From: Gammaproteobacteria bacterium
Lineage (GTDB): Bacteria > Pseudomonadota > Gammaproteobacteria > Xanthomonadales > Rhodanobacteraceae
DNA length: 33,339 nucleotides
Assembly (NCBI GenBank): GCA_021324095.1
Contig: JAJPJT010000002.1
Location: 1-33,339 of the forward strand
Direction: 5' to 3'
Shown here: in pieces, positions 19,003 through 26,165 of the stretch
Position numbering within the stretch: position 1 is the stretch's first letter
Layout: each line of letters starts with the position of its first letter
Translations under genes and position numbers: made by a program
The notes under the pieces: model-generated
The model's database searches: none
What the model saw: only the letters and a program-made list of their open reading frames with translations
What the model was told of the DNA's origin: nothing

Positions 19003-19250
19003 GTCTAGCACTCCAGGATCCTGGCGGACGGCAACGGGCGTGCGGCCCCGCGGCGGCTAACCATAGCAGAATCGGCCTTCAGATCGTTGTCTAAGTTCGC
19101 GTATCCATACGGGAATAAACTCACGAAAGGATTTGTTGACACGTTTCACATTCGAATGGTCACGCGGCCCTGTCCGTGGACTCGAAACCTCCCCACCTCG
19201 GGCTGTCGTCCACCGCAAGCCGGTACGGACACCTTGGGATGGCGATCGCC
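19003..19250 (-). other. gspN-gspD gap with a possible separate gspD promoter
   Basis: This 248-base gap is the largest in the T2SS cluster and has no palindromic heptamer element. On the minus strand an extended -10-like TGC-TATGGT lies at 19068-19060, about 58 bases before the gspD start, but no good -35 is found. The GGAG at 19014-19011 is the likely gspD Shine-Dalgarno. The gap suggests gspD can be expressed at a level different from gspE-N. Weak evidence. Confidence 0.3.
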
Positions 19251-19907
19251 TCAACGGCCGCCATCCCGCTGCGCCCGCCGCCTTTGCGCCTCGATGCGGG
19301 CTTTCAGTGCCCGGGCACGCGCCTCGGCCGACGCCTGTATCGAAACGGGCAAGCCCGATTGGATGGCCGAAGCGCCGCCTGGCGCACTCCCCTCGAACGT
19401 CGCATTCGCGGCCGCGGGCGCGTTGCCCGCGGCCGGCGACGGCCCGGGTACCAGTTGCAACTGCAGGTGCGAACCGGAGGCGTCGATCACGGCGCTGCGC
19501 GGGTGCAGTTCCAGCAGCGACGGACCTTCCTCCGGCCGCCGGCCTTCGATCACGCGATAGTCCTTGCCGCTGGTCTTGTCGTGCAGGATCGCCATCTTGA
19601 GGCCGGGCAGGATCACGACGCCGGTCAGTTCGAGATCGCCGCTGGGGGTTTGTTGCCCGCCCACGGCTTCCGGTGTCCGCGTCGGGCTGAACAGCGGGCG
19701 TTCCCAAACATCGGAATATTTCTCCAGCGGCGGCACGGTCGGCGGCGGCAGCGTCGCTCCGACCGGCGGCAGTCGCGGCGGTGCATCGCTGTCGTGCCAG
19801 TGTGCGCCACGCCCGATGCCGGCCCAGAAAACGACGAACAGCACCACCAGCGCCGCGCCCAGGATGGCGAGGACCGGGGTCACGCGGCGGCGGTCGGCGG
19901 CATTCAT
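19251..19907 (-). CDS. gspN: GspC-type inner-membrane protein (XpsN/GspN position)
   Basis: A 218-residue bitopic protein: short cytosolic N-terminus, one transmembrane helix (about residues 9-30), a Pro-rich linker, then a domain like the GspC homology region. That domain is recognised by ERPLFSPTRTPE (about 69-80), the LTGVVILPGLKMAILHD strand pair and KDYRVIEGRRPE. In Xanthomonas xps clusters the protein in this position (XpsN) works as the link between the inner-membrane L/M platform and the secretin, as GspC does elsewhere. The C-terminus is Ala/Arg-rich and lacks a PDZ domain. ATG 19907 overlaps the gspM stop (ATGA). No other GspC candidate is in the cluster. The symbol follows the Xanthomonas convention. 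Confidence 0.85.
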   Translation of the reverse strand: MNAADRRRVTPVLAILGAALVVLFVVFWAGIGRGAHWHDSDAPPRLPPVGATLPPPTVPPLEKYSDVWERPLFSPTRTPEAVGGQQTPSGDLELTGVVILPGLKMAILHDKTSGKDYRVIEGRRPEEGPSLLELHPRSAVIDASGSHLQLQLVPGPSPAAGNAPAAANATFEGSAPGGASAIQSGLPVSIQASAEARARALKARIEAQRRRAQRDGGR

Positions 19908-20491
19908 GGCGAGCTCGCGGGCCGCAGATAACCCGACAGCGAAAGCTGGGCCTGCACGCGCCCGGACGGTGAACGGACCAATGTCAGGTTGTCGACGAAC
20001 AGGTACGGCAGGCCGCGATCGAAATCGTGCAGCACCGCCGCCAGCGGCTGCATGCCGCAATCGAGAGTGATGCTGACGCTGACGCGCCGGAACGGCTCGT
20101 TGCCGTTGTCCTGCTCGATCGGCATTTTGGACGGCATGCTGCAACCCGCACCGTCGTTGGCGTGCGCGGCGACCACGTCGGTGGCGCGCTGGATCAGGTT
20201 CGCCGAAGCGGTGCTGGGATCGGCCGCCGACAGGAACGCCCCCACCGTGGCACCCCCGCGCTCGAGCCGGGCAACCCGCTTCGCGAGTAAAGGTTGCTCG
20301 GCGATCGCGGCGGCGTACTTCGCGTGGATTTGCTGCAGGTCGTGCATCTGACCATCGACGCTGAGCAACGGGGCGACGAACCACCAATGCAGCAACAGGA
20401 AATACGCGATCGCCAGCGCCACCAGCGCCAACAGCACGGCGGCGATGCGGGACTGCACCCGCGTGAGGCGCCTGGGGCTGCTACTGTGCAT
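19904..20491 (-). CDS. gspM: Type II secretion protein GspM (GspM_II type)
   Basis: A 195-residue bitopic inner-membrane protein that pairs with GspL in the assembly platform. A basic cytosolic stretch is followed by a transmembrane helix (about residues 16-37) and a coiled region with LLSVDGQMHDLQQIHAKYAA. The periplasmic ferredoxin-like part ends in LPYLFVDNLTLVRS and LSLSGYLRP, a pattern shared with the GspM_II and PilO families. Two cysteines (about 117 and 145) could form a disulfide. The start ATG 20491 lies 11 bases inside the end of gspL, and the stop overlaps gspN, so the L-M-N block is translationally coupled. Confidence 0.85.
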   Translation of the reverse strand: MHSSSPRRLTRVQSRIAAVLLALVALAIAYFLLLHWWFVAPLLSVDGQMHDLQQIHAKYAAAIAEQPLLAKRVARLERGGATVGAFLSAADPSTASANLIQRATDVVAAHANDGAGCSMPSKMPIEQDNGNEPFRRVSVSITLDCGMQPLAAVLHDFDRGLPYLFVDNLTLVRSPSGRVQAQLSLSGYLRPASSP

Positions 20492-21608
20492 TGCCCGACC
20501 CCGTCTGCTTGACGCGCGCGACCAGTTCGAAGCGTTCCTTGCCTGTCGCGGGGTCCGGCTGGATCACGCCCTGCAGCTTCGGCTCCTGCAGAATCCCGGA
20601 CTTGCCCAGTTGATCGACCAGCGCCGCCGCGTGGCTCGCCTCGCCCTTGATGTCGAGGCCGCCCGAATCATCCAGCGTCACGGCGTCCAGCCAGGCCGTC
20701 GCCGGCAGGGTGCGGGTCAACTGATCCAGTACCAGCAACGGCGGCGGATTTTCGGCCTTGCGCTTCACCAGGAATTTCGACGCGGCCAATGCACCGGCCA
20801 GTTGCGCGCGCAACTGTTCGGATTGGCTGGCCCGTGCGCGCATCGACGCGACCTGCGCCTGCATCTGGGCCAGCGCCGCGCGGCGGTTCGCCAGCCATTG
20901 CGAAAGCACCAGCACCACCAGTACCACGCATGCTGCAGCCAGGATCCAGTTGATGCGCCGACGCTTGTCCACGCGTCGCGGACGCCGGCCGAAAGGCAGC
21001 AGGTCGATGCCGGCCAGCGAACCTTCCGGGCGTTGCACGTCCACGGCATCCGGATGCACGCCGATTGCGCCCAGCCGTTCCAGCATCGGATCCAGTTCGG
21101 CCCTGGGCGCTGCGTACAGATCCAGCACCACCTGCCCGGCAGGCGCGGGATCGGCGCTCACCCGCACGTCGTAATAAAGCTGGTCGGGCTTGAAGGGCGT
21201 CTGTCGATCGAGTTCGTAACCGACCACCTTGCGCGGATCGGCCGCCGCCGCGACCGGCATCACCAGCCGCCGGTACAGCGCGGATTCCGCCGCGACCACC
21301 AGCACCAGACGGCGATCATCGGGATCGATGCCGGCGCAGGCGTCCGCGAATGCGGCGCGCTGTGCGTCGGGGGGAAGCCTGGTCGGGATGCTCGCCAGGA
21401 CGGGCCCGGTCTGGCCGCGTTTCACGATCAGCTTGGTCGGTCGCACGCCCAGCCACAGCACGTCGGGACCGCGCTGCAGCCATTCGCGTATCCGCGTGGG
21501 CAGCAGCGCGGCCAGTTCGCCGCCCCACCAGCGCAGGAAGCCCGGCAGCGGCGAGCGCGACCAGGCCAGCTTCAGACGCTCGAAGGATTGTGTGCTCGCG
21601 GTTGCCAT
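20481..21608 (-). CDS. gspL: Type II secretion protein GspL (PilN-like periplasmic part)
   Basis: A 375-residue bitopic protein. Its cytosolic actin-like/PilM-like part (about residues 50-210, including PFKPDQLYYDV) recruits the GspE ATPase to the membrane. A transmembrane helix lies at about 218-237 (NWILAAACVVLVVLVLSQWL). A coiled coil and a periplasmic PilN-like domain follow, with LLVLDQLTRTLPATAWLDAV and the GEASHAAALVDQL region. ATG 21608 begins 13 bases after the gspK stop. It has the expected length for the family in Xanthomonadales. It overlaps gspM by 11 bases. Confidence 0.9.
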   Translation of the reverse strand: MATASTQSFERLKLAWSRSPLPGFLRWWGGELAALLPTRIREWLQRGPDVLWLGVRPTKLIVKRGQTGPVLASIPTRLPPDAQRAAFADACAGIDPDDRRLVLVVAAESALYRRLVMPVAAAADPRKVVGYELDRQTPFKPDQLYYDVRVSADPAPAGQVVLDLYAAPRAELDPMLERLGAIGVHPDAVDVQRPEGSLAGIDLLPFGRRPRRVDKRRRINWILAAACVVLVVLVLSQWLANRRAALAQMQAQVASMRARASQSEQLRAQLAGALAASKFLVKRKAENPPPLLVLDQLTRTLPATAWLDAVTLDDSGGLDIKGEASHAAALVDQLGKSGILQEPKLQGVIQPDPATGKERFELVARVKQTGSGNAQ

Positions 21609-21621
21609 GGCGGATATTGGA

Positions 21622-22527
21622 TCATGGCGCGCCGGTGGAATCAGTGCGCCAGTCCAGCACTTTGTACGGGCGGGCCTGGGTGCCCGTCAACGCCAGCCGT
21701 ATCGTCGCATCGAGCCCCGCGCGCGTCCCGTCCGGCATTTCGGCAACGCTGAAGACACGCTCGACCACTCCGCCGTAACCGGCGACCAGCGGGCCGTTGG
21801 CGACCGCCCCGATTGCTTGTCCGTTGCCGGCGCCGCTTTGCGCATGCGCCTGACGGCGAGCTTCCACCATGGCGTCGGCCTGCCGTACACCGACCCCGCG
21901 CAGCGAGGCCAGAACCACCGCGCCCGCATAGGACGCGTCCGGGAAGTTGCGTCCGGAAAACACCGTGACCGCATCTTCGACCTTGCCGAACAGCGCCACG
22001 TCCATGCCGGGCACCCGCGCCAACTGGTCGATCGTACGGAAGGGTCCGACGGATTGATCCGCGCGTGCGTTCAGGCCCATTCCGCGTACGGCTTGCCGCA
22101 GTCCTGTCTCCTCAACAGGCGCACCGCCACGCCATGTGGCGATCGTTTCCGCCAGTTGTCCCGCGCGTGCGGAGTCCGCGCCGGCCGCCTCGAAAACATG
22201 ACCCAGCAGTTCGGGCGAGGCCGCGTTGAGGTCGACCAGCCCGCTGACGTCGACCACCGCGACCGTCACCTTCGCACCATCGAAATTGAATGTGTACGGC
22301 CGCCCGTCCGGCACCCAGTGTTGCCGCAGATCAGGCGCACGCAGGCCCGCGACCGCATGGGCGAGACCAGCCTCCGCAGCCAGTTCCGCGCGCACCCGTT
22401 CCGCGCCGTAAAGAGCAGCCTCGCTGTGGCTGCGCGAGGCTGCCGCCACGCCGGCAAGCAGCGCCGCGAGCAGTACCGTCACCCACAGCACCAGCAGCAA
22501 CGCCGTGCCCTGTTCGTGTCGGCTCAT
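21622..22527 (-). CDS. gspK: Minor pseudopilin GspK
   Basis: A 301-residue pseudopilin that caps the T2SS pseudopilus tip with GspI and GspJ. The leader is short (MSRHEQG, 7 residues), and cleavage after Gly7 leaves TALLLVLWVTVLL. Position 5 of the mature protein is Leu, not Glu, as is characteristic of GspK. A large alpha domain follows with DLNAASPELLGHV and LARVPGMDVALF (helix-hairpin-helix-like). ATG 22527 overlaps the gspJ stop (ATGA), and the frame upstream is only the gspJ shadow. Its normal leader contrasts sharply with the abnormally long leaders of G, H, I and J, and no palindromic element lies at this junction. Confidence 0.93.
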   Translation of the reverse strand: MSRHEQGTALLLVLWVTVLLAALLAGVAAASRSHSEAALYGAERVRAELAAEAGLAHAVAGLRAPDLRQHWVPDGRPYTFNFDGAKVTVAVVDVSGLVDLNAASPELLGHVFEAAGADSARAGQLAETIATWRGGAPVEETGLRQAVRGMGLNARADQSVGPFRTIDQLARVPGMDVALFGKVEDAVTVFSGRNFPDASYAGAVVLASLRGVGVRQADAMVEARRQAHAQSGAGNGQAIGAVANGPLVAGYGGVVERVFSVAEMPDGTRAGLDATIRLALTGTQARPYKVLDWRTDSTGAP

Positions 22528-23279
22528 GGCACTCCCTGTGCGTCGAAGCCTTCGCCCGCGTGCAACGGAATCACCATCACGGGAAATGGCACGCGCGCCC
22601 GCCATGCGGGATCAAGATCGATCCGCACCGCCAGCGGCATTCCGCTGTTCGAACGCCACGCGTCGCGCCAGCTCGGCGGCTGGCCGAAGGCGGTCGTTCC
22701 GAGGTACTGGAATTTCCCGCCATGCAAGTCCGCCAGCAGCCGATGCGTCACGGGCGTCTGCGTCGCCGGCGCATCGTTCGTGTAAGGCTGGTAGGCGAGT
22801 TCGAGCGATACGTTGCCTGCTCCGTCGGTGTGCAGGCTGAGGGTCTGCAGGTACAGCCCGGCGTGTCCCGATTGCATCGGCAATGGCGCGACGTACTGCA
22901 TCGAACTCGCGTCGCCCATGAACATCCGGGGCGCAGCACCCGGACGGGTGGTGTACGGCTCCGGCGCCGCGGCGCTGACATAGCGGCGCAGGAATTGCTG
23001 CACCGTGCGGACCTGTTCACCCTGCGCCATGACCGCGTCGGTCGAATGGGTGATCCGCGTCGCACCCGCCAGCGCACCCCACACGCCCGCCATCACGAAC
23101 GCCAGCAGGACGAGGGCCAGCAGGATTTCCAGCAGGGTGAAGCCGCGCGCGCGCTGCGCGCGCCGGGAATGGGGAATGGGGATTCGGGAATCGCAAACAC
23201 CAAGCGCGCTTATGTGAGCGCATTGCGCAGGGCCATATGACCGTTCTGGCGACGTACGCATGTTCGTACGATTCCCCAT
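22524..23279 (-). CDS. gspJ: Minor pseudopilin GspJ with repeat-encoded leader
   Basis: A 251-residue prepilin whose mature part (about 205 residues) begins FTLLEILLALVLLAFVMAG, with the conserved Glu5, after a prepilin-peptidase site RARG|F. GspJ joins GspI and GspK at the pseudopilus tip. The leader is about 46 residues instead of the usual 6-25. It starts at ATG 23279, three bases after the gspI stop, with GGGGAG 6 bases upstream. A second in-frame ATG is at 23261. No later ATG, GTG or TTG precedes the cleavage site. Both the Shine-Dalgarno and the first ATG lie in the G-rich arm of a palindromic element, and the C-rich arm encodes RIPIPHSR of the leader. Non-canonical initiation nearer the cleavage site is an alternative. 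Confidence 0.88.
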   Translation of the reverse strand: MGNRTNMRTSPERSYGPAQCAHISALGVCDSRIPIPHSRRAQRARGFTLLEILLALVLLAFVMAGVWGALAGATRITHSTDAVMAQGEQVRTVQQFLRRYVSAAAPEPYTTRPGAAPRMFMGDASSMQYVAPLPMQSGHAGLYLQTLSLHTDGAGNVSLELAYQPYTNDAPATQTPVTHRLLADLHGGKFQYLGTTAFGQPPSWRDAWRSNSGMPLAVRIDLDPAWRARVPFPVMVIPLHAGEGFDAQGVP

Positions 23280-23299
23280 TCCCTACTCCCCATTCCCGG
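23163..23299. repeat. Palindromic heptamer element at the gspI/gspJ junction
   Basis: The left arm 23163-23193 (CCGGGAATGGGGAATGGGGA...) and the right arm 23269-23299 are near reverse complements, built of 7-base units GGGAATG, GGGAATG, GGGATTC, GGGAATC. They enclose about 75 bases with smaller palindromes (CGTACG copies). On the coding (minus) strand the G-rich arm encodes the last GspI residues, its stop, and the gspJ Shine-Dalgarno and ATG. The C-rich arm lies in the gspJ leader. Confidence 0.85.
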
Positions 23300-23840
23300 C
23301 TGTTGACGCCGCCTGCGCACGCTGGGTCGAGAGCCGCAACGTGCGCCCTCCCCCGTACTGCACCGCGATGTCGAGCTGGTACAGATCGATGCCCGCCGCC
23401 TGGGCCATCATCGCGCCGCCTTGCGGGAGCGGCGCCGAATCACCGGTGCCTGTCGATGGTGCCGCAGGCGCGGGCAGTGCGTGGATGTCGAGGGTCCAGC
23501 CCATGCCGTCGTCGAATTTTCCGGACAGCGTTTCGTTCTTGAGGGGCTCGGTGAGTCCCTGCTCCGCGAGCAGGGTTCGCGCACGCTCCACCGCCGTATC
23601 CAGCGCCGCGCTGCGCGCCGCGTTGTGCGCGGCGCCGCCGAACGCACTGAGCGCAATCGCGAACGCGATCGCGACCAACGCGATCGCGGCAAGCACTTCG
23701 ATGAGGGTGAAGCCGCCTGAAAGGCGGAACTGGGGATTGGGGACTGGGGATTGGGGGAGAGTTCCGGCATGCGACCGCTTTTCCCCAGTCCCCAGTCCCG
23801 AGTCCCGAGTCCCGATTTTTCCGAAGGAGGTCGGGATCAC
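23283..23840 (-). CDS. gspI: Minor pseudopilin GspI with repeat-encoded leader
   Basis: A 185-residue prepilin. The mature part begins FTLIEVLAAIALVAIAFAIA after SGG|F, with Glu5 present, and its length (about 142) is usual for GspI, a tip pseudopilin. The start is GTG 23840. It overlaps the gspH stop as GTGA and has GGAG 7 bases upstream, so the leader is about 43 residues. The leader from residue 9 to about 40 (from GTRDSGLGTG to NPQFRL) is the translation of a palindromic heptamer element, and no other ATG, GTG or TTG occurs before the cleavage site. The C-terminal residues AGNGE and the TAG stop are supplied by the next element. The longer open frame upstream, up to 24353, is a shadow of gspH. 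Confidence 0.88.
   Translation of the reverse strand: MIPTSFGKIGTRDSGLGTGEKRSHAGTLPQSPVPNPQFRLSGGFTLIEVLAAIALVAIAFAIALSAFGGAAHNAARSAALDTAVERARTLLAEQGLTEPLKNETLSGKFDDGMGWTLDIHALPAPAAPSTGTGDSAPLPQGGAMMAQAAGIDLYQLDIAVQYGGGRTLRLSTQRAQAASTAGNGE
23727..23815. repeat. Palindromic heptamer element at the gspH/gspI junction
   Basis: The left arm 23727-23758 has units GGGGATT, GGGGACT, GGGGATT. The right arm 23781-23814 has CCCCAGT, CCCCAGT, CCCGAGT, CCCGAGT. About 22 bases lie between the arms, so the mRNA would form a long hairpin. The element is wholly within the gspI leader coding region. A perfect CCGCCT/AGGCGG hairpin (23713-23727) abuts it on the side of the mature pilin sequence. Confidence 0.87.
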
Positions 23841-24346
23841 TCTTGCACTCCGTTGCTCACCGTCACCGCGCCCGTGAGCCAATCCACGTCGACGCGCAGG
23901 CTGCGGTGGGCTTCCGCCAAGACGATATTGCCTCCGCTGGAACTCCCATCCGGAAAGTAGCCGATGCGCGCGACCCCGGCCTGCGTGCTGCCCTGTGCCG
24001 CCGACGTGACGCGCAGCGTCGCATCCACGGGCAGGTTGCGCGGTTCGCGTCCGGGCGCAGCGAAGGTGTGGGTGCGCAGATCCACCGTGAACCATTGCGG
24101 CTTGCCCGTCGCCATCGCGCGGGTGCGGGTGTCGCGCAGGCCCGCGGCCATCCGCTGCGCCGCCGTTTGCAGTTGCCAGCGGCTGCGCCCGCGCAACGAC
24201 ACTGCCGTCACCGTAACGGCGATCGCGATCAGCACGATCACCGCCAGCATCTCGATCAGGGTGAAGCCTTTCGCGCACTCTGCGCGCGCGGGGCGGGGGA
24301 CTGGGGATTGAGGGAGTGGAATCGTGGCGACGTCCTCGTCCCCCAT
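23837..24346 (-). CDS. gspH: Minor pseudopilin GspH with repeat-encoded start
   Basis: A 169-residue prepilin. The mature part (about 142 residues) begins FTLIEMLAVIVLIAIAVTVTAV after AKG|F, with Glu5 present, and contains GLRDTRTRAMATGKPQWFTV, typical of GspH (RxxA helix and following strands). The best start is ATG 24346, inside the G-rich arm of the junction palindrome, giving a 27-residue leader (MGDEDVATIPLPQSPVPRPA then RAECAKG). An in-frame GTG further upstream overlaps the end of gspG and is the only near alternative. No start codon lies closer to the cleavage site. A normal Shine-Dalgarno is missing, and only runs of G precede the ATG. The stop overlaps the gspI GTG. Confidence 0.85.
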   Translation of the reverse strand: MGDEDVATIPLPQSPVPRPARAECAKGFTLIEMLAVIVLIAIAVTVTAVSLRGRSRWQLQTAAQRMAAGLRDTRTRAMATGKPQWFTVDLRTHTFAAPGREPRNLPVDATLRVTSAAQGSTQAGVARIGYFPDGSSSGGNIVLAEAHRSLRVDVDWLTGAVTVSNGVQE

Positions 24347-24366
24347 CCCCCAACCCCCAGCCCCGC
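24290..24366. repeat. Palindromic heptamer element at the gspG/gspH junction
   Basis: The left arm 24290-24314 (GGGGCGGGGGACTGGGGATT) and the right arm 24339-24365 with units CCCCCAT, CCCCCAA, CCCCCAG enclose about 25 bases. It begins 3 bases after the gspG stop on the minus strand, supplies the gspH ATG in its first arm, and encodes most of the GspH leader. Confidence 0.85.
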
Positions 24367-24368
24367 TT

Positions 24369-24956
24369 CTATTGCCAATTACCGTAATCACGGTCGATGC
24401 CCTCGCCCCCGGGCTTGCCGTCGCGGCCATAGAAGATGATGTCGTACTGGCCGTGCTTGCCGGGATAGAGATAGCCGTAGGGATGGCCAAACGGATCGGT
24501 GAGATCGGCGGGCTTGGCGTAGGGGCCGTTCCACGACGGCGCATTCAGCGGCTTGGTAATCAGGTCGTCCAGCGACTTTGGCGGCGAGCCGTTGTCGAGC
24601 GCGTACGCCTGCACGTCCTGGTCGAGCTTGGTGACGCCGATCTTGCCGGCATCCCACTTGCCGGTGTCCACGCGCCCGGATACCGAACGCGCCACGATCA
24701 CGCCGACGATGCCCAGCAGCACGATCACCGCGAGCATTTCGAGGAGGGTGAAGCCTTTTTTGAAGCGGTGGCGGGGGGCTGGGGACTGGGGACTGGTGGA
24801 GGACAGTGCACCAATCCCTTGCCCATATTGAATAATGGCGCTGCCGTTGTTTACGCTCAGGAATCGGGGCGCTTTGGATTCCGGGACCCCAGCCCCCAGT
24901 CCCCAGCCCCCAGCCCCGGTTTTGCGATTCGACGACACCGCGTTCTTCGTAGTCAT
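24369..24956 (-). CDS. gspG: Major pseudopilin GspG with 68-residue repeat-encoded leader
   Basis: A 195-residue prepilin. The mature protein (about 127 residues) begins FTLLEMLAVIVLLGIVGVIV after FKKG|F, with Glu5, and continues with the GspG pattern KLDQDVQAYALDNGSPP, the WNGPYAKPADLTDPFGHPY loop and GKPGGEGIDRD, the calcium-site region. GspG forms the shaft of the pseudopilus. The start ATG 24956 overlaps the gspF stop (ATGA). That gives a leader of 68 residues, against about 6-25 in known prepilins. Only one other start codon (GTG, codon 7) precedes the cleavage site. Residues about 13-25 and 53-62 are read from the two arms of a palindromic element. The first 12 and last 6 leader residues look like the two halves of a normal leader split by insertion. 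Confidence 0.9.
   Translation of the reverse strand: MTTKNAVSSNRKTGAGGWGLGAGVPESKAPRFLSVNNGSAIIQYGQGIGALSSTSPQSPAPRHRFKKGFTLLEMLAVIVLLGIVGVIVARSVSGRVDTGKWDAGKIGVTKLDQDVQAYALDNGSPPKSLDDLITKPLNAPSWNGPYAKPADLTDPFGHPYGYLYPGKHGQYDIIFYGRDGKPGGEGIDRDYGNWQ
24771..24919. repeat. Palindromic heptamer element at the gspF/gspG junction
   Basis: The left arm 24771-24797 has units GGGGGCT, GGGGACT, GGGGACT. The right arm 24887-24918 has CCCCAGC, CCCCAGT, CCCCAGC, CCCCAGC. They enclose about 90 bases of unrelated, more AT-rich sequence. The whole element is inside the gspG leader coding region and stays open in that frame. Confidence 0.87.
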
Positions 24957-26161
24957 TGGATATTTCCCGTCAGGCTCAGCAGCGGCAGCAGGATGGACAT
25001 CATGATGCCGGCGACCAGCAGCGCCATCACGATGGTCAGCACCGGCACCAGCGCCGACAGCATCTTGTCGATCGCGGACTTCACTTCGCCGTCGTAGGTA
25101 TCGGCGGCGCGCAACAGCATGTCGTCCAGCGTGCCCGATTCCTCGCCGACCATCGTGATCTGGATCGCGAGCTTGGGAAAGCTCGTATGCGCCGTCAATG
25201 CATGTGACAGCGAGTCTCCGCCCTTGACCGCTTCGATCGCGGGCTCCAACTGCTCGCCGAGGTCGCGATTGGCGACGACCTGGCGCGCGATGCCGAGCGC
25301 GGCCAGCAGCGAGACACCATTCTTCAGCATCGACCCGAGCGTGCGCATCAGCCGCGCGGTGTCGATCTTCAGCAGCAGCGGTCCCAGCACGCGCACCCGC
25401 AACAATCTCGCGTCGAAAGCGCGGCGCACCGCGGGATCGCGCATCCGCGCGCCCGCCCACAGGCTCCCCGCAACGATGACGGTGAGGAGCAGCAGGCCCC
25501 AGTCGTGCAGGAAAGTCCCGAGCCCCATCAGCACGCGCGTGATCAGCGGGATCTGCACGTTCATGTCGTGGAAGATCGGCACGAACTGCGGCAACACGAA
25601 TGTCAGCAGCAGGATCAGCGAACCCAACACACCGAACAACAGGAACGCGGGGTATACCAGCGCGCCGATCACGCTCTCGCGCAATTTGCGCGCACGCTCT
25701 AGGTAGTCGGCGAGCCGCGCCAAGGCTGCGTCGAGTGCACCGCCGGCTTCACCCGCGCGCACCATGCTCAGGTACAGCTTCGGGAATACGCCGTGCTCTT
25801 CCTCCATCGCGCGCGACAACGACGCGCCACCACGCACGCGATCGCGGATGCGCTCGACCACACGCCGCGCGCGCTCGCCTTCCGGCAGATCCAGCAACAT
25901 CTGCAGCGCGCGATCCAGCGGCAGGCCGGCGTGCAGCAGGATGCCGAGCTGTTCGGTGAACTCGACCAGTGCCGCGCCTGACAACGATTTCCTGCGCAAG
26001 CCGCCCAGCAGCGCGCCACGGCCCGCCGCATCGGTGGCTTCCAGCGGCACATTGCCCTGCTCCTGCAGACGCGCAATCACATCGTCGACCGACGCGGCAT
26101 CCATTCGCCCCTCGACGGTCTCACCGCCGGGCGTGACGGCCTTGTAACGGAAGGAAGCCAT
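24953..26161 (-). CDS. gspF: Type II secretion platform protein GspF
   Basis: A 402-residue polytopic inner-membrane protein of the GspF/PilC family, the core of the assembly platform. It begins MASFRYKAVTPGGETVEGRM, the usual GspF start. Two T2SSF repeats follow: the first around 60-185 (LGILLHAGLPLDRALQML), the second around 260-385 (LGSMLKNGVSLLAALGIA and MVGEESGTLDDML). Transmembrane helices are near 165-190, 215-235 and 370-395. A TAA stands directly before ATG 26161, so this start is fixed. No Shine-Dalgarno is visible, because the C-rich arm of the gspE/gspF element occupies that position. The stop overlaps the gspG ATG. Confidence 0.95.
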   Translation of the reverse strand: MASFRYKAVTPGGETVEGRMDAASVDDVIARLQEQGNVPLEATDAAGRGALLGGLRRKSLSGAALVEFTEQLGILLHAGLPLDRALQMLLDLPEGERARRVVERIRDRVRGGASLSRAMEEEHGVFPKLYLSMVRAGEAGGALDAALARLADYLERARKLRESVIGALVYPAFLLFGVLGSLILLLTFVLPQFVPIFHDMNVQIPLITRVLMGLGTFLHDWGLLLLTVIVAGSLWAGARMRDPAVRRAFDARLLRVRVLGPLLLKIDTARLMRTLGSMLKNGVSLLAALGIARQVVANRDLGEQLEPAIEAVKGGDSLSHALTAHTSFPKLAIQITMVGEESGTLDDMLLRAADTYDGEVKSAIDKMLSALVPVLTIVMALLVAGIMMSILLPLLSLTGNIQ

Positions 26162-26165
26162 TTAC

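Noticed and set aside
18100..19010. Plus-strand frames opposite gspD (up to 349 codons).
   Set aside because: Antisense shadows. The secretin frame shows lipobox, N domains and secretin core without interruption.
22524..23283. gspJ as a frameshifted pseudogene because its start lies far from the prepilin cleavage site.
   Set aside because: The frame is open from ATG 23279 through the cleavage site to the stop that overlaps gspK, and the start has a Shine-Dalgarno at normal spacing. Three other pseudopilins share the layout.
23163..24919. CRISPR array suggested by repeated G-rich blocks separated by unique spacers.
   Set aside because: The repeats are degenerate 7-base units arranged as inverted arms around variable spacers inside genes. 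There is no constant 24-40-base direct repeat and no cas gene.
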